Made by a program: the position numbers and the translations under genes. From NCBI GenBank assembly GCA_009779925.1, contig WRAZ01000009.1, positions 1-64,000 of the forward strand: a stretch of DNA of 64,000 nucleotides. Reading direction: 5' to 3'. Below the pieces are notes generated by a model. It was not told where the DNA came from, did not search any database, and worked only from the letters and a program-made list of their open reading frames with translations. The first letter of the stretch is position 1; every line of letters starts with the position of its first letter. Below, piece by piece: positions 7,042-15,360 of this stretch. Source of the stretch: Chitinivibrionia bacterium (GTDB lineage: Bacteria > Fibrobacterota > Chitinivibrionia > Chitinivibrionales > Chitinivibrionaceae).

Positions 7042-8892
7042 TCACCGGTCGGTGAGCGAAGTCGAACCGCTCTTCCCAAACTGAATGGAATACAAATGCT
7101 CATATCGTCCGCCTTTTGCCAACAGTTCGTCGTGAGTTCCGCTCTCTATTATTTTGCCTTTTTCCAAAACCAAGATTTTGTCTGCCGAGCGGATTGTCGA
7201 AAGTCGGTGCGCGGCAACGAAGGTGGTTTTTCCTTGCATAAGTCGCGATAGTGCAACTTGTACCAACTGCTCGCTTTCGGTGTCGAGCGCGGATGTCGCT
7301 TCGTCTAAAATGAGGATTTGGCTGTTTCGCAGAATTGCGCGGGCAATGGCTATTCTTTGGCGCTGACCGCCCGAAAGTGCAACTCCGCGCTCGCCGATAA
7401 TCGTATCGAAGCCGTTTACCATTTTAGATACAAAGTCAAATGCGTTTGCGGCTTTGGCGGCGGCGTAAATTTCTTCGTCGCTACAGCCAATTCTGCCGTA
7501 GGCGATGTTTTCGCGAATGCTTGTGTTAAATAAAATGGTATCTTGCGAGACTATGCCGAAAAGTTCGCGGTAGGCAGTCAAGTCGAATTGCGAGATGTTT
7601 TTGCCGTCAAGAAGAATTTCGCCGCCGGTTATATCGTAAAATCGGGGGAGAATGTCTAACATTGTCGATTTTCCCGCGCCGCTTCCGCCGACGAGAGCAA
7701 TAGTTTCGCCTTTTTTTATAGAGAAATTCATATTGTCCAAAACTATGGAATTGGGCGCGGTTTCGTAGAAAAACGACACATCTTTGAATGTTATATTGTC
7801 TGAGAAATTCGGTGTTTTGCTCTTATCCAAATCGCTTATGGCTTCTGCGGGAGTGTCAAAAACCGCAAAAACACGGGTTGCCGCCGCCGCCGCCGCCTGT
7901 ATTCCCGCATTTACATTTCCCAGAGTTTTGAGAGGCTGATACGAAGAAAACAAAAACACCAAAAAGCGCGTGAAGTCTTCTGCGGTAAAACTGCCGTCGC
8001 CTGTTATGATTTGAGTGCCGCCTATAAGCAAAAGACCGACTATCAGATAAAAAGCGAGCGTTTCGGTGAAAGGAGAAAGCGTATCGCTGATAACTTTTTG
8101 CTTAAACTGATTTTTGCGCAAACGGTTGCTTATCGCGGAGAATTTGCTGTTTTCCAGCATTGTCATATTGAACATTTTCACCGCTCGAACGCCGCCGATT
8201 ACTTCGGTTATGCGAGAAACCATTTCATCGAAACTCGTAAGGCTTTTTCGCGAGCGTTGTTTTACGTATTTTCCGATTTTTGCCATAATAAAAATTAAAA
8301 TCGGATAAATCACAAAAATTACAAGGGTAAGTTCGGCGTTTATTATGAGCATCATTGCTACAAATCCGATTAGTTTCAGCGGCTCCATAAGAAGCGAGCC
8401 GAGCGAGCCCGCAACGGTTTGGTTTATTACGCTGAGGTCGTTTACCATTAACGCTACGAGATTGCCGCTTTTGTTTTGGTCGTAAAATTTTGTAGGCAGT
8501 TTAAGAATATGGCGATACAAATTGTTGCGCATATCGCGGGCGGTCGAAAAATTAAGCATACCGATACTGACGTGATTTATATACAAAAATATGTTTTTTA
8601 TGGTGAACGCCACCGCCAAAAGCAAAGTTATAATGAAAAGCGGGTGCGAAAACCCGTCAATCAAGAAAATTTTATTACCTTGGTATTTCAGCCATTCGTT
8701 AATGGTTGCAAGCGAAAGGATGGGAGTTTCAAGCGGGGCGGTTATTTCGTCGGGCGCAAAAAGAACTTGCGGCAAAGACCCCAAAAACCAAGCCGATGCT
8801 CCCTGAAGAAGCACAGCCACAAACGCCGACAAAACGGAAAGAACAACAAGCCACCAATAGGGCTTCATATAGGATAAAACGCGACGGTACAT
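7042..8892 (-). CDS. MsbA-type ABC exporter (fused membrane and ATPase domains)
   Basis: 616 residues, the usual length for a half-transporter that works as a homodimer. Residues ~1-330 hold six membrane segments of the ABC exporter domain. The ATPase domain carries Walker A (GGSGAGKST, about 400), the Q-loop (IVSQDTILFNTSIRENIAYG), the signature LSGGQRQR (about 507), Walker B (ILILDEATS, about 528) and the H-loop AAHRLSTI. The closest relatives by pattern are lipid A/lipid flippases of the MsbA group and multidrug exporters; the substrate cannot be read from sequence. The start has an AGAGGAA site, and an A/T motif lies 24 bases upstream. It diverges from the Wzz-like gene, which would suit a role in envelope lipid or glycan export. 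Confidence 0.92.
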   Translation of the reverse strand: MYRRVLSYMKPYWWLVVLSVLSAFVAVLLQGASAWFLGSLPQVLFAPDEITAPLETPILSLATINEWLKYQGNKIFLIDGFSHPLFIITLLLAVAFTIKNIFLYINHVSIGMLNFSTARDMRNNLYRHILKLPTKFYDQNKSGNLVALMVNDLSVINQTVAGSLGSLLMEPLKLIGFVAMMLIINAELTLVIFVIYPILIFIMAKIGKYVKQRSRKSLTSFDEMVSRITEVIGGVRAVKMFNMTMLENSKFSAISNRLRKNQFKQKVISDTLSPFTETLAFYLIVGLLLIGGTQIITGDGSFTAEDFTRFLVFLFSSYQPLKTLGNVNAGIQAAAAAATRVFAVFDTPAEAISDLDKSKTPNFSDNITFKDVSFFYETAPNSIVLDNMNFSIKKGETIALVGGSGAGKSTMLDILPRFYDITGGEILLDGKNISQFDLTAYRELFGIVSQDTILFNTSIRENIAYGRIGCSDEEIYAAAKAANAFDFVSKMVNGFDTIIGERGVALSGGQRQRIAIARAILRNSQILILDEATSALDTESEQLVQVALSRLMQGKTTFVAAHRLSTIRSADKILVLEKGKIIESGTHDELLAKGGRYEHLYSIQFGKSGSTSLTDR

Positions 8893-8915
8893 AATAAAAA
8901 TTCCTCTTTTTTAAC

Positions 8916-8938
8916 TGTAAAATAATATTTTTACAACT
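8916..8938 (-). promoter_or_regulatory. Promoter-like motif of the ABC exporter
   Basis: On the minus strand this reads AAATATTATTTTACA, the variant of the recurrent element also seen at 28754. The core TGTAAAA...TTTTACA is also an inverted repeat, so an operator is possible as well. Confidence 0.5.
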
Positions 8939-8944
8939 CCGATA

Positions 8945-8963
8945 TGCCCAAATAGTATTTTTA
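8945..8963 (+). promoter_or_regulatory. Promoter-like motif of the Wzz/kinase operon
   Basis: TGCCCAAATAGTATTTTTA, 37 bases upstream of the Wzz-like start codon. It is one of the best matches to the recurrent element, directed away from the exporter's own copy. Confidence 0.6.
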
Positions 8964-9000
8964 CGCAAAAATAAATGTAAAAACTGAAAGGCGAAGAAAA

Positions 9001-10071
9001 ATGTCTGACGAAAATGTATCAAACGAATGGTCTGAGAAAGACGACGAAATCGACATCAGAGAATTAGTGTTGGTTTTGTTTAGAAACTGGATTATAATTG
9101 TTGCGGCGACAATAGTTGTTGCTGTGGGTGTTGCGGTTTACGCGAATTTGCTTCCCGACCAATATGTCGCAAAAACTGTCGCCGTATCGGGCGGTGGCGG
9201 CGGCGGCAATAACCAAATGGCGGGGCTTGCGGCTTTGGCTGGAATAAGTATGCCTGTTGCGGGTGGCGGCGGCATAAACCTTATGAATTTTGTTGACCTT
9301 CTTGTGGAGAATACGGCGTTTAATCAAAGCATAATAGACCAAAAATGGGTTATCCGCAGATTGCAGACAAGAGAGGAGCAAATAGCTCGCGCGCCTTTTA
9401 TTTATGATACAATGACTCTTGCGCAGTTTTGGACGGAAACGAGATTTTGGAAACTTACCGAGCCCGATACAACTGTTCCCGACTGGCAAATCAGGTGGAA
9501 TATGGCGCAAGTAAACACATTGCGAAGTAATCGTTTTATCACGATTGACAGAGACCAAAGAACAGGAATATTGGAGATAAGAACTCGCTTTGAAAATCCG
9601 TCGTTGTCCTACGCCGTTCATCAGTTTTTGTTGGAATATTTGATGGAAGTTATTCAGGAAGACCGCCTTAACCGCGGCAAAGAAAGTCGGGAGTTTATTG
9701 AAGAGCGTGTAGCGGAAGTGCGCGACAACCTGCACAGAGCAGAGGCGCGACTTGTTCATTTTCGCGAAAGAAATCTGAGCGTGCAAAGTCCGACCGTAAT
9801 GCTTGAGGGCGAGCGTCTTGGGCGCGAAGTAGCGCTTCACGCGGGGCTTTACGCAGAACTTGTTAGACAGCTTGAAATCGCGAGAATTGACGAAAGAAGA
9901 GAATCGCCTGCGTTTGAAATAATAAGAGAAGCGGATTTTCCTTTAGGTCCAAGCGAGCCGAACAGACGACTGCTTTATATTATAGGTCTTGCGGGCGGCT
10001 TTTTTGCGGGAATATTTTCAGTTTTTGCAAAAGAATGGATTTTGTCCATAATAAAACATAAAAATGCTTAA
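9001..10071 (+). CDS. Wzz-like polysaccharide chain-length / co-polymerase protein
   Basis: 356 residues. After an acidic N-terminus (IDIRELVLVLFRNW) comes one membrane segment (about 30-52), a large periplasmic part with coiled-coil character (EERVAEVRDNLHRAEARLVHF, about 235-260), and a second membrane segment near the end (about 325-347). This is the topology of Wzz/PCP proteins, which set the length of O-antigen, capsule or exopolysaccharide chains in the inner membrane. No C-terminal tyrosine kinase is present. Two glycine runs (SGGGGGGNN and AGGGGIN) after the first membrane segment are unusual. The stop overlaps the following kinase gene by 8 bases, so signalling and polymer-length control are co-expressed. 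Confidence 0.85.
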   Translation: MSDENVSNEWSEKDDEIDIRELVLVLFRNWIIIVAATIVVAVGVAVYANLLPDQYVAKTVAVSGGGGGGNNQMAGLAALAGISMPVAGGGGINLMNFVDLLVENTAFNQSIIDQKWVIRRLQTREEQIARAPFIYDTMTLAQFWTETRFWKLTEPDTTVPDWQIRWNMAQVNTLRSNRFITIDRDQRTGILEIRTRFENPSLSYAVHQFLLEYLMEVIQEDRLNRGKESREFIEERVAEVRDNLHRAEARLVHFRERNLSVQSPTVMLEGERLGREVALHAGLYAELVRQLEIARIDERRESPAFEIIREADFPLGPSEPNRRLLYIIGLAGGFFAGIFSVFAKEWILSIIKHKNA

Positions 10072-11854
10072 ACAATATTTTTTAGTTTTCGCTTTGATTA
10101 TTTTCTGCGCCGCACAGACATTTGCGGCGCTTCGTTTTTCTCCGTCCGAAAGCGATTTGACCGACATTGTTCAGTGGCGCGTAAATTTTTCGGACAGCGC
10201 GCATTTCTCCAATCCCAAATACGACGACAGGCATTGGGACACAGCCTCGATTGTAGGGCTTTGGAAGTTGGACGAACAAGGCGCCGACGGCATTCGCTGG
10301 TATCGCGCGCGAATTTTTGTTTCGGAGTATATTCCGTCAACCGAAAATTTGGCGATATTCGTTCCTATGGTGATTTCTGCTTACGAAGTTTTTTGGAACG
10401 GCGTTAAAATCGGTGAAAGCGGACGTGTTGCAGACAACATTTACGACGAAATAATAGGGCGCTCTGCGGGAATTTTCACCATTCCGCACGATTATTCCCA
10501 AATAGGCGAGCATATTTTGGCGCTTAGGATTTCCAATTTCAGCACAATTTCGGGATTTGTTTCCGAAAGTCCGCAAATCGGCTTTATGTCGAATATTTTT
10601 ACAAGTTCTCTGCAAACGCTTTCCGTTTCATTTTTGATTGTCGGAATTTTGCTTATAACAGCGCTTTTCAACTTTGTTTTTATCGCAAAATCGCTTAACA
10701 TAAAGGCGCATATCTGCTTTGCGGTGCTTTCGCTTTGTTGCACAGGCTACATTTTAATTCCGGTTTTTTCGAGCGTTTTTCCTTTTAATCTGAGCCATTA
10801 TTATTCGCTTGTGCTTTGGGGCGACATCTTTTGGTTCGGAATTTTGTCGCTTCTTCCGATTTACCTTTATTTGGTTTTTGAAGACGAGTATTGGAAAATA
10901 AAATCGATTGTAATTTTTTCGGTTTGCGTTGTTTTGGTTGTCTTTCCTCGTCTTGCTTTTTACGACATCGTGCCGATTTCCACAATTTGGGTTTGGGATT
11001 TTGCAAATCAGATTTTTGCAATTATTTCGGTTATTGTTTCTATAGTGATTGCGTTTCGGGCGGCAATTCAACGCAAAAAAGGCGCTAAAATGTTGCTTGT
11101 CGGACTTGTGGTTTTTGCAATAGGCGTTTTTTTCTCATTTGCGTTTCGCCAAATAAGCACTTGGGCGACATCTTTTGCGGTATTGTCGGTTTTTATGACG
11201 GTCGTAATGGGCAGGTTTTTCTGGGCGGAAATGCGCGAAAAATCGGCATTGGAAGTAAGAAGCGCGCGCTTGGAATTAGAACTTTTAAAAGGGCATATAA
11301 GTCCGCACTTTCTCTTAAATTCGCTTAATTCCATAATTGCGTGGATAGAAGAAGACCCCAAAAACGCCACAAAACTTGTAAGCGAACTGTCGAAAGAACT
11401 TCGGCTTTTAATGGCTTTTGCCGAAAGAAAAACCGTTTCGCTTTCGGAGGAAATTTTACTTTGCCGCGCTCACATACAGGTTATGAACTTACGCAAAGAA
11501 AAAGAAATTTCACTTAAAGTCCACGGAAATATCGACAACATTACCGTTCCGCCGCTTATTTTACATACCGCCTTAGAAAACGGGATTACGCACGGATTTG
11601 TCAAAAAAGACAAAGGGATTTTTAATTTAAGCGTTGAAAATACACCGAAAAAAATCCGCATTATCTTAAAAAATGACGGCGACAATAAAGTTTCGCAAAA
11701 CAAAACGGATTTGTCGGGGACGGGCAACAAATATATTGTAAAACGACTGAATGAACTTTACGAAAATGATTTTTCATTTAACTCGACACCGAGCCCCGAC
11801 GGTTGGCAAGTTGTTTTTGAAATCCCGAATGATGAAAAAAAGCCTTTGTCTTAA
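10064..11854 (+). CDS. LytS-type membrane sensor histidine kinase with carbohydrate-binding-like sensor domain
   Basis: 596 residues. A signal peptide (1-22) is followed by a ~150-residue beta-sandwich resembling the N-terminal galactose-binding-like domain of family 2 glycosidases (KYDDRHWDTASI, GIRWYRARIFV, YEVFWNGVKIGESG, LALRISNF). Then come seven or eight membrane segments (about 190-390), a 7TMR-DISM-like arrangement. The cytoplasmic part is a His_kinase domain: PHFLLNSLNSI with the phospho-acceptor His near 415, an N-box ALENGITHG near 503, DGDN and a divergent G-box SGTGNKYIVKRL. The partner is the LytTR regulator at 12644, now separated by a toxin-antitoxin pair. The overlap with the Wzz-like gene suggests control of polysaccharide production; the ligand is inference. 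Confidence 0.88.
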   Translation: MLKQYFLVFALIIFCAAQTFAALRFSPSESDLTDIVQWRVNFSDSAHFSNPKYDDRHWDTASIVGLWKLDEQGADGIRWYRARIFVSEYIPSTENLAIFVPMVISAYEVFWNGVKIGESGRVADNIYDEIIGRSAGIFTIPHDYSQIGEHILALRISNFSTISGFVSESPQIGFMSNIFTSSLQTLSVSFLIVGILLITALFNFVFIAKSLNIKAHICFAVLSLCCTGYILIPVFSSVFPFNLSHYYSLVLWGDIFWFGILSLLPIYLYLVFEDEYWKIKSIVIFSVCVVLVVFPRLAFYDIVPISTIWVWDFANQIFAIISVIVSIVIAFRAAIQRKKGAKMLLVGLVVFAIGVFFSFAFRQISTWATSFAVLSVFMTVVMGRFFWAEMREKSALEVRSARLELELLKGHISPHFLLNSLNSIIAWIEEDPKNATKLVSELSKELRLLMAFAERKTVSLSEEILLCRAHIQVMNLRKEKEISLKVHGNIDNITVPPLILHTALENGITHGFVKKDKGIFNLSVENTPKKIRIILKNDGDNKVSQNKTDLSGTGNKYIVKRLNELYENDFSFNSTPSPDGWQVVFEIPNDEKKPLS

Positions 11855-11891
11855 ACTAAAAACCTTTTTTTTAAACTTGACTTTTTGCGTT

Positions 11892-11911
11892 GGCGAAGCG
11901 TATTTTATTAC
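11892..11911 (+). promoter_or_regulatory. Promoter-like motif of the first toxin-antitoxin pair
   Basis: GGCGAAGCGTATTTTATTAC, 16 bases before the antitoxin ATG, matching the 3' half of the recurrent element. It gives the pair its own transcription independent of the kinase. Confidence 0.45.
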
Positions 11912-11927
11912 AAAAAAGGAGTATAGT

Positions 11928-12176
11928 ATGCAAACTATGACAATGACAGCGGCAAAAAGAAACTTTAACAAAGTTTTTGAAAATATCCAAAACAATTACG
12001 AGCCGATATTTGTTATCGGTAAAGAAAAGGCAATGGTTATGATTTCAGCGGAATATTGGAGTAATTTTGAAGAAACCGCATACTTGTCGCAACACTCTAA
12101 AATGAGAAAAAAAATAATTAACGGGCTCAAAACACCGATTTCGGAATGTATTCCTGAAAGCGAGATAAATTTTTGA
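11928..12176 (+). CDS. Phd/YefM-type antitoxin
   Basis: 82 residues from the ATG preceded by AAAAAAGGAG. The N-terminus MQTMTMTAAKRNFNKVFENI and the following PIFVIGKEKAMVMISAEYW match the Phd/YefM fold, which dimerises, binds its own promoter and neutralises a RelE/YoeB-type toxin with its C-terminal tail (here LKTPISECIPESEINF). The stop overlaps the TTG start of the toxin by four bases (TTGA), as in many such modules. An upstream in-frame extension to 11751 would overlap the kinase and lacks a ribosome site, so it was not used. Expected to repress its own operon. Confidence 0.85.
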   Translation: MQTMTMTAAKRNFNKVFENIQNNYEPIFVIGKEKAMVMISAEYWSNFEETAYLSQHSKMRKKIINGLKTPISECIPESEINF

Positions 12177-12436
12177 CTTATCAACTATTTTTTACAAAAG
12201 ATGCTGCAAAAGATGCCGAAACCATAAAAAAATCACCTTTTTACCTAAAAGCAAAAGAACTTTTAGATATAATACGCGAGAACCCGTTTCAAATACCGCC
12301 GAAATATGAAAAACTTGTCGGAAATTACAAAGGCGCATATTCAAGAAGAATAAATATTCAACACCGCATTGTTTATGAAGTAATTGAAAGCGAAAAAATT
12401 GTTAAAATCATAAGTATGTGGAAGCATTACGAATAA
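12173..12436 (+). CDS. YoeB/Txe-type toxin (mRNA interferase)
   Basis: 87 residues from a TTG start inside the antitoxin stop. The core RRINIQHRIVYEV followed by KIISMWKHYE matches the YoeB/Txe family, which binds the ribosome and cuts mRNA; the C-terminal His-Tyr pair and the Arg/Glu positions used by the family are kept, so it looks intact. Family length is about 85 residues. The module sits between a sensor kinase and its regulator, which points to an insertion into a formerly contiguous operon. Confidence 0.88.
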   Translation: MTYQLFFTKDAAKDAETIKKSPFYLKAKELLDIIRENPFQIPPKYEKLVGNYKGAYSRRINIQHRIVYEVIESEKIVKIISMWKHYE

Positions 12437-12586
12437 ATACTATTTTTCGTTTGACATTTTCGTTTTACCCTAAAACTAAACAGTGTTTAAAGCAGTGCTT
12501 GACTAATATATTATCCAATATTTTTGCCGAACAGAAATGAGATAAGATAAAAAAACTACAAAAAACCACCAAATCACCATTCCGCT
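12437..12586. other. Intergenic stretch between toxin and response regulator
   Basis: A/T-rich and without a plausible gene. It begins with AATACTATTTTTCG (12433-12449), another match to the promoter-like motif, then contains TTGACA (12451-12456) and a direct repeat of CAGTG around AAAGC. Whether it carries an operator for the toxin-antitoxin complex cannot be told. Confidence 0.4.
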
Positions 12587-12608
12587 CCAAAATAAATAGT
12601 ATTTTATC
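12587..12608 (+). promoter_or_regulatory. Promoter-like motif of the response regulator/comEC operon
   Basis: CCAAAATAAATAGTATTTTA, 36 bases before the regulator's ATG at 12644. It supports independent transcription of the regulator after separation from the kinase. Confidence 0.55.
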
Positions 12609-12643
12609 AAATAAAAATGCGTTTTTTTATGGAGCGGCGAACA

Positions 12644-13339
12644 ATGAAAATATTTATTGTGGAAGACGAAAAAGTGGCGCTCAGACGGCTTGTTAGGCAC
12701 GTTGAAGAAACTTTGCCCGGAAACGAAATTTCGACTTTTTGCGAGATTGAAGAAGCGCTTTCTGTTTTTGAAACGCAAACGCCCGATTTACTCATTTTAG
12801 ACCTGAATCTTAATGGACAAGACGGCTTTAATATCCTGAAAAAAATAGAGAAAAAGAAGTTTGAGACTATCGTTGTTTCAGCAAACGGAGAGAGGGCGCT
12901 GGAGGGCTTTGACTTAGAAATAGTAGATTTTGTACTGAAGCCCTACGAAGTAGAGCGTTTTGCCAAGGCATTGCAAAAATTTATGGGTCGCAGAAGCCGC
13001 CTTAAAGAAAAGACGGGCGCGGAAATTCTCATAAAAGACGGTTCAAGGCGTTTTGCAATATCCGCCTCCGACATTTTGTATGTTTCGGGCGCGGGCGATT
13101 ATCGGGAAATCCATTGTTTAGACGGCAAAGTGTATCTTGACGGTCGCACGCTCGAAAAATTCAACAACCTTTTAACCGACAATTTTGTGCGTATTCACAA
13201 TTCGTATTTGGTCGATAAAAACAGCGTTGTTCAGACGGTTGTTTTGGGCGGCGGAAAATACACGGCGATTTTGTCCGACGGCAAGGAATTGCCTGTAAGC
13301 CGCGCAAAATACAAAGAGTTGTTCGGTGAAACGGATTGA
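12644..13339 (+). CDS. LytTR-family response regulator
   Basis: 231 residues from the ATG preceded by GGAG at nine bases; two earlier in-frame ATGs (12617, 12629) lack a ribosome site. Residues 1-115 form a receiver domain (FIVEDEK; phospho-acceptor Asp53 in LLILDLNLNG; Lys of FVLKPYE near 105). Residues ~130-231 are a LytTR DNA-binding domain (DILYVSGAGDYREIHC, RIHNSYLVDKNSV, LPVSRAKYKEL). LytTR regulators bind direct repeats upstream of targets, often polysaccharide, autolysis or competence genes. The stop overlaps the GTG start of comEC by 14 bases, so DNA uptake is a plausible output alongside the Wzz-like gene. Confidence 0.9.
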   Translation: MKIFIVEDEKVALRRLVRHVEETLPGNEISTFCEIEEALSVFETQTPDLLILDLNLNGQDGFNILKKIEKKKFETIVVSANGERALEGFDLEIVDFVLKPYEVERFAKALQKFMGRRSRLKEKTGAEILIKDGSRRFAISASDILYVSGAGDYREIHCLDGKVYLDGRTLEKFNNLLTDNFVRIHNSYLVDKNSVVQTVVLGGGKYTAILSDGKELPVSRAKYKELFGETD

Positions 13340-15290
13340 TGGTTTTCTGCATTCTACCCCTGCTGTTTTTCTTGCGTTCGGCTTATTTTTCGGAATAATT
13401 CTCGGCTCAAATTTGCAGATTTTTAATTTCTCGCTAAATTTAGCGACGGTTTTAATAATTGTAATTGCACTTATTTTCACTAACCGTTATTCAAAAATTC
13501 TGTCGGCTGTTATTGCCGTATGCGTCGGCGTTATTTTTCAAAATTCGTGGCAAGCGAGTATGGAACAGGGCGAAAAATTCTTTTCGGATGGTGATAAAAT
13601 TAAGATTTCGGTAGATTTTTATTCTCCGCCGACTTTTCAGAGCGAGAAAGAAATGACACAGTTGGCGACTATTGTTCCTGTAAATGTAGGGGCGTATTGC
13701 ATACGCCCTGATATTCCCCTTAATAATTCACCAATCCCGTCCGAACGTCAGGGCGTATGCAATACGCCCCTACAATTTACCAAAGGTTATCGCATAAACC
13801 TAATTTTCCCTGCCGAATTAACAACCGAAATTCTAACCCCAGCCGAACGAGCAGAAATTACGGGAATTTTCCGTTGCTTCGATACCCAAAACACAGCCGC
13901 GCCTTGGGAATTCGACAACATTTTTCAGGCAAAAATTAAAAATACTATCGGTGAAATAGAGATAATTTCCATAGAAAAAGAAGAAAAAATACCGTTTGTT
14001 GCCGACATTTACAGGCATATTCGCCGAAATTTTGAAGGAAGCCGTTATAATTCGTTGTATATTTCGCTTTTTACGGGCGACCGCTCGAATTTGTCGCCGC
14101 ACATACGGGCGTTTTTTCGCGAAAGCGGACTTGTGCATTTCTTGGCGATTTCGGGATTGCATATCGCGATTTTAATTACTGCGCTATCGTTGCTTGTTTG
14201 GTTTTTACCTTTGCCCAAACTCGTGCGAAGGTGTATGATTGCGGCTTCAATCCTGTTTTTGCCGTTTTTGGTGGGATTTGGTCCGCCTACTTTACGGGCG
14301 GTAATTATGGGACTGCTTTTGACAATTTCGCAGATTTTTAACAGAAAAAGCAATCCTGTGAACTCACTTTTTGTGGCGGCGTTTTTTATTTTGGCGATTT
14401 ATCCTATGCACATTTTTCTGATTGGCTTTCAATATTCGTTTGTGGCGACTTTTGCGGTTTTGCTTTTCCCAAAAATGATAGGCGAGCGCAAATATAAGAA
14501 CGAAATAATATTTTTGATGTTGCCGATATTTCTTTTTATCGCTACAACGCCTATACAGATTTTTCATTTTGCAACGATTACTTGGGCGTCGATTATTGCG
14601 AATATAATTATGCTTCCCGTTTTGACGATAATTTGTCAGATTGCGCTTATTTCGGTTTTTGTGTCGGCTGTTCCGATTTTTGAATTTGTGGCGCGACTTA
14701 TGGTTTCTTTTTGCGACAAGGTGCTTGACATTCTCTTTTTTGCGATAAATCGATTTGTGCTTTTGAGCGGAATGGGGGAGAATTACACGCAAATTTCGCC
14801 TTTCATTTTTATATTGCTTACTTTGCTTATTATGATTTTGTGCTGTTTTCCAAAACGCGGGATTATTTATTCGATTTATTTGCTTTTGGCGTTTTTTACA
14901 GTTTGGGGAATTGTCAATTTGTTCAAATCCGATACTGTTTACACGGTATCATCGCAAAATTTAAGAATGAAAGTTTACTGTAGCGCACAACCTGCGGCAA
15001 TAATTATCGGCGGCGCTCAATCGCGACTGTATTATAATCCCCAAATTTTGCGTTGGTTGCATAACAGGCTTGACGGGCGACTTGCAACACCGCTTATTAT
15101 AACCGATAGCTCGTACATCCCGCCTGACGTTTTTGATGGCTATAATCATATAATCTTGCGAAACTCTACGGGAGAAATAAAATTTGATGTGGAATGCGAT
15201 GAGCATAAAACAGTTCCTGTAGCGATTGCCGAAACCCGTCGGCGCAGAACTCAGACCCCGAAAATTTTTGAAAGACAAAAAATTCGATAG
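13326..15290 (+). CDS. comEC: ComEC/Rec2 DNA-uptake channel lacking the metallo-beta-lactamase domain
   Basis: 654 residues from a GTG start that overlaps the regulator. The N-terminal membrane segments and OB-like region (about 1-210) are followed by the ComEC competence core (SLFTGDRSNLSPHIRAFFRE, then FLAISGLHIAIL, about 245-285) and many membrane helices to ~540. The protein transports single-stranded DNA across the inner membrane. The usual C-terminal metallo-beta-lactamase module (HxHxDH) is not seen; residues 540-654 are unassigned. Residues ~121-150 (VGAYCIRP ... GVCNTPLQ) are encoded by an 88-base dispersed element inserted in frame in the OB-like region. Whether the channel still works is unknown. 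Confidence 0.87.
   Translation: MKRIDGFLHSTPAVFLAFGLFFGIILGSNLQIFNFSLNLATVLIIVIALIFTNRYSKILSAVIAVCVGVIFQNSWQASMEQGEKFFSDGDKIKISVDFYSPPTFQSEKEMTQLATIVPVNVGAYCIRPDIPLNNSPIPSERQGVCNTPLQFTKGYRINLIFPAELTTEILTPAERAEITGIFRCFDTQNTAAPWEFDNIFQAKIKNTIGEIEIISIEKEEKIPFVADIYRHIRRNFEGSRYNSLYISLFTGDRSNLSPHIRAFFRESGLVHFLAISGLHIAILITALSLLVWFLPLPKLVRRCMIAASILFLPFLVGFGPPTLRAVIMGLLLTISQIFNRKSNPVNSLFVAAFFILAIYPMHIFLIGFQYSFVATFAVLLFPKMIGERKYKNEIIFLMLPIFLFIATTPIQIFHFATITWASIIANIIMLPVLTIICQIALISVFVSAVPIFEFVARLMVSFCDKVLDILFFAINRFVLLSGMGENYTQISPFIFILLTLLIMILCCFPKRGIIYSIYLLLAFFTVWGIVNLFKSDTVYTVSSQNLRMKVYCSAQPAAIIIGGAQSRLYYNPQILRWLHNRLDGRLATPLIITDSSYIPPDVFDGYNHIILRNSTGEIKFDVECDEHKTVPVAIAETRRRRTQTPKIFERQKIR
13686..13773. 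repeat. Long dispersed element inserted in frame in comEC
   Basis: The same 23-base palindromic arms as the element at 6934 (left arm GTAGGGGCGTATTGCATACG plus CCC; right arm its exact inverse) around a 42-base core of different sequence. It is fully open in the comEC frame. Confidence 0.9.
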
Positions 15291-15310
15291 TTTTTTTATT
15301 TTGCGCATTT

Positions 15311-15327
15311 CGCATAATGTATTTTTA
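15311..15327 (+). promoter_or_regulatory. Promoter-like motif of the HD-GYP gene
   Basis: CGCATAATGTATTTTTA, preceded by TTTTGCGCATTT. The same TTTTGCGCATAA...GTATTTT arrangement occurs upstream of tyrS, so the two genes may be similarly controlled. Confidence 0.5.
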
Positions 15328-15360
15328 TTGTGAAAAACAATATTTTCTTGGAGAAGGTGT

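Noticed and set aside
11751-11927. N-terminal extension of the Phd-type antitoxin
   Set aside because: It overlaps the kinase gene, lacks a ribosome site, and the family starts at the MQTMTMTAAK methionine.
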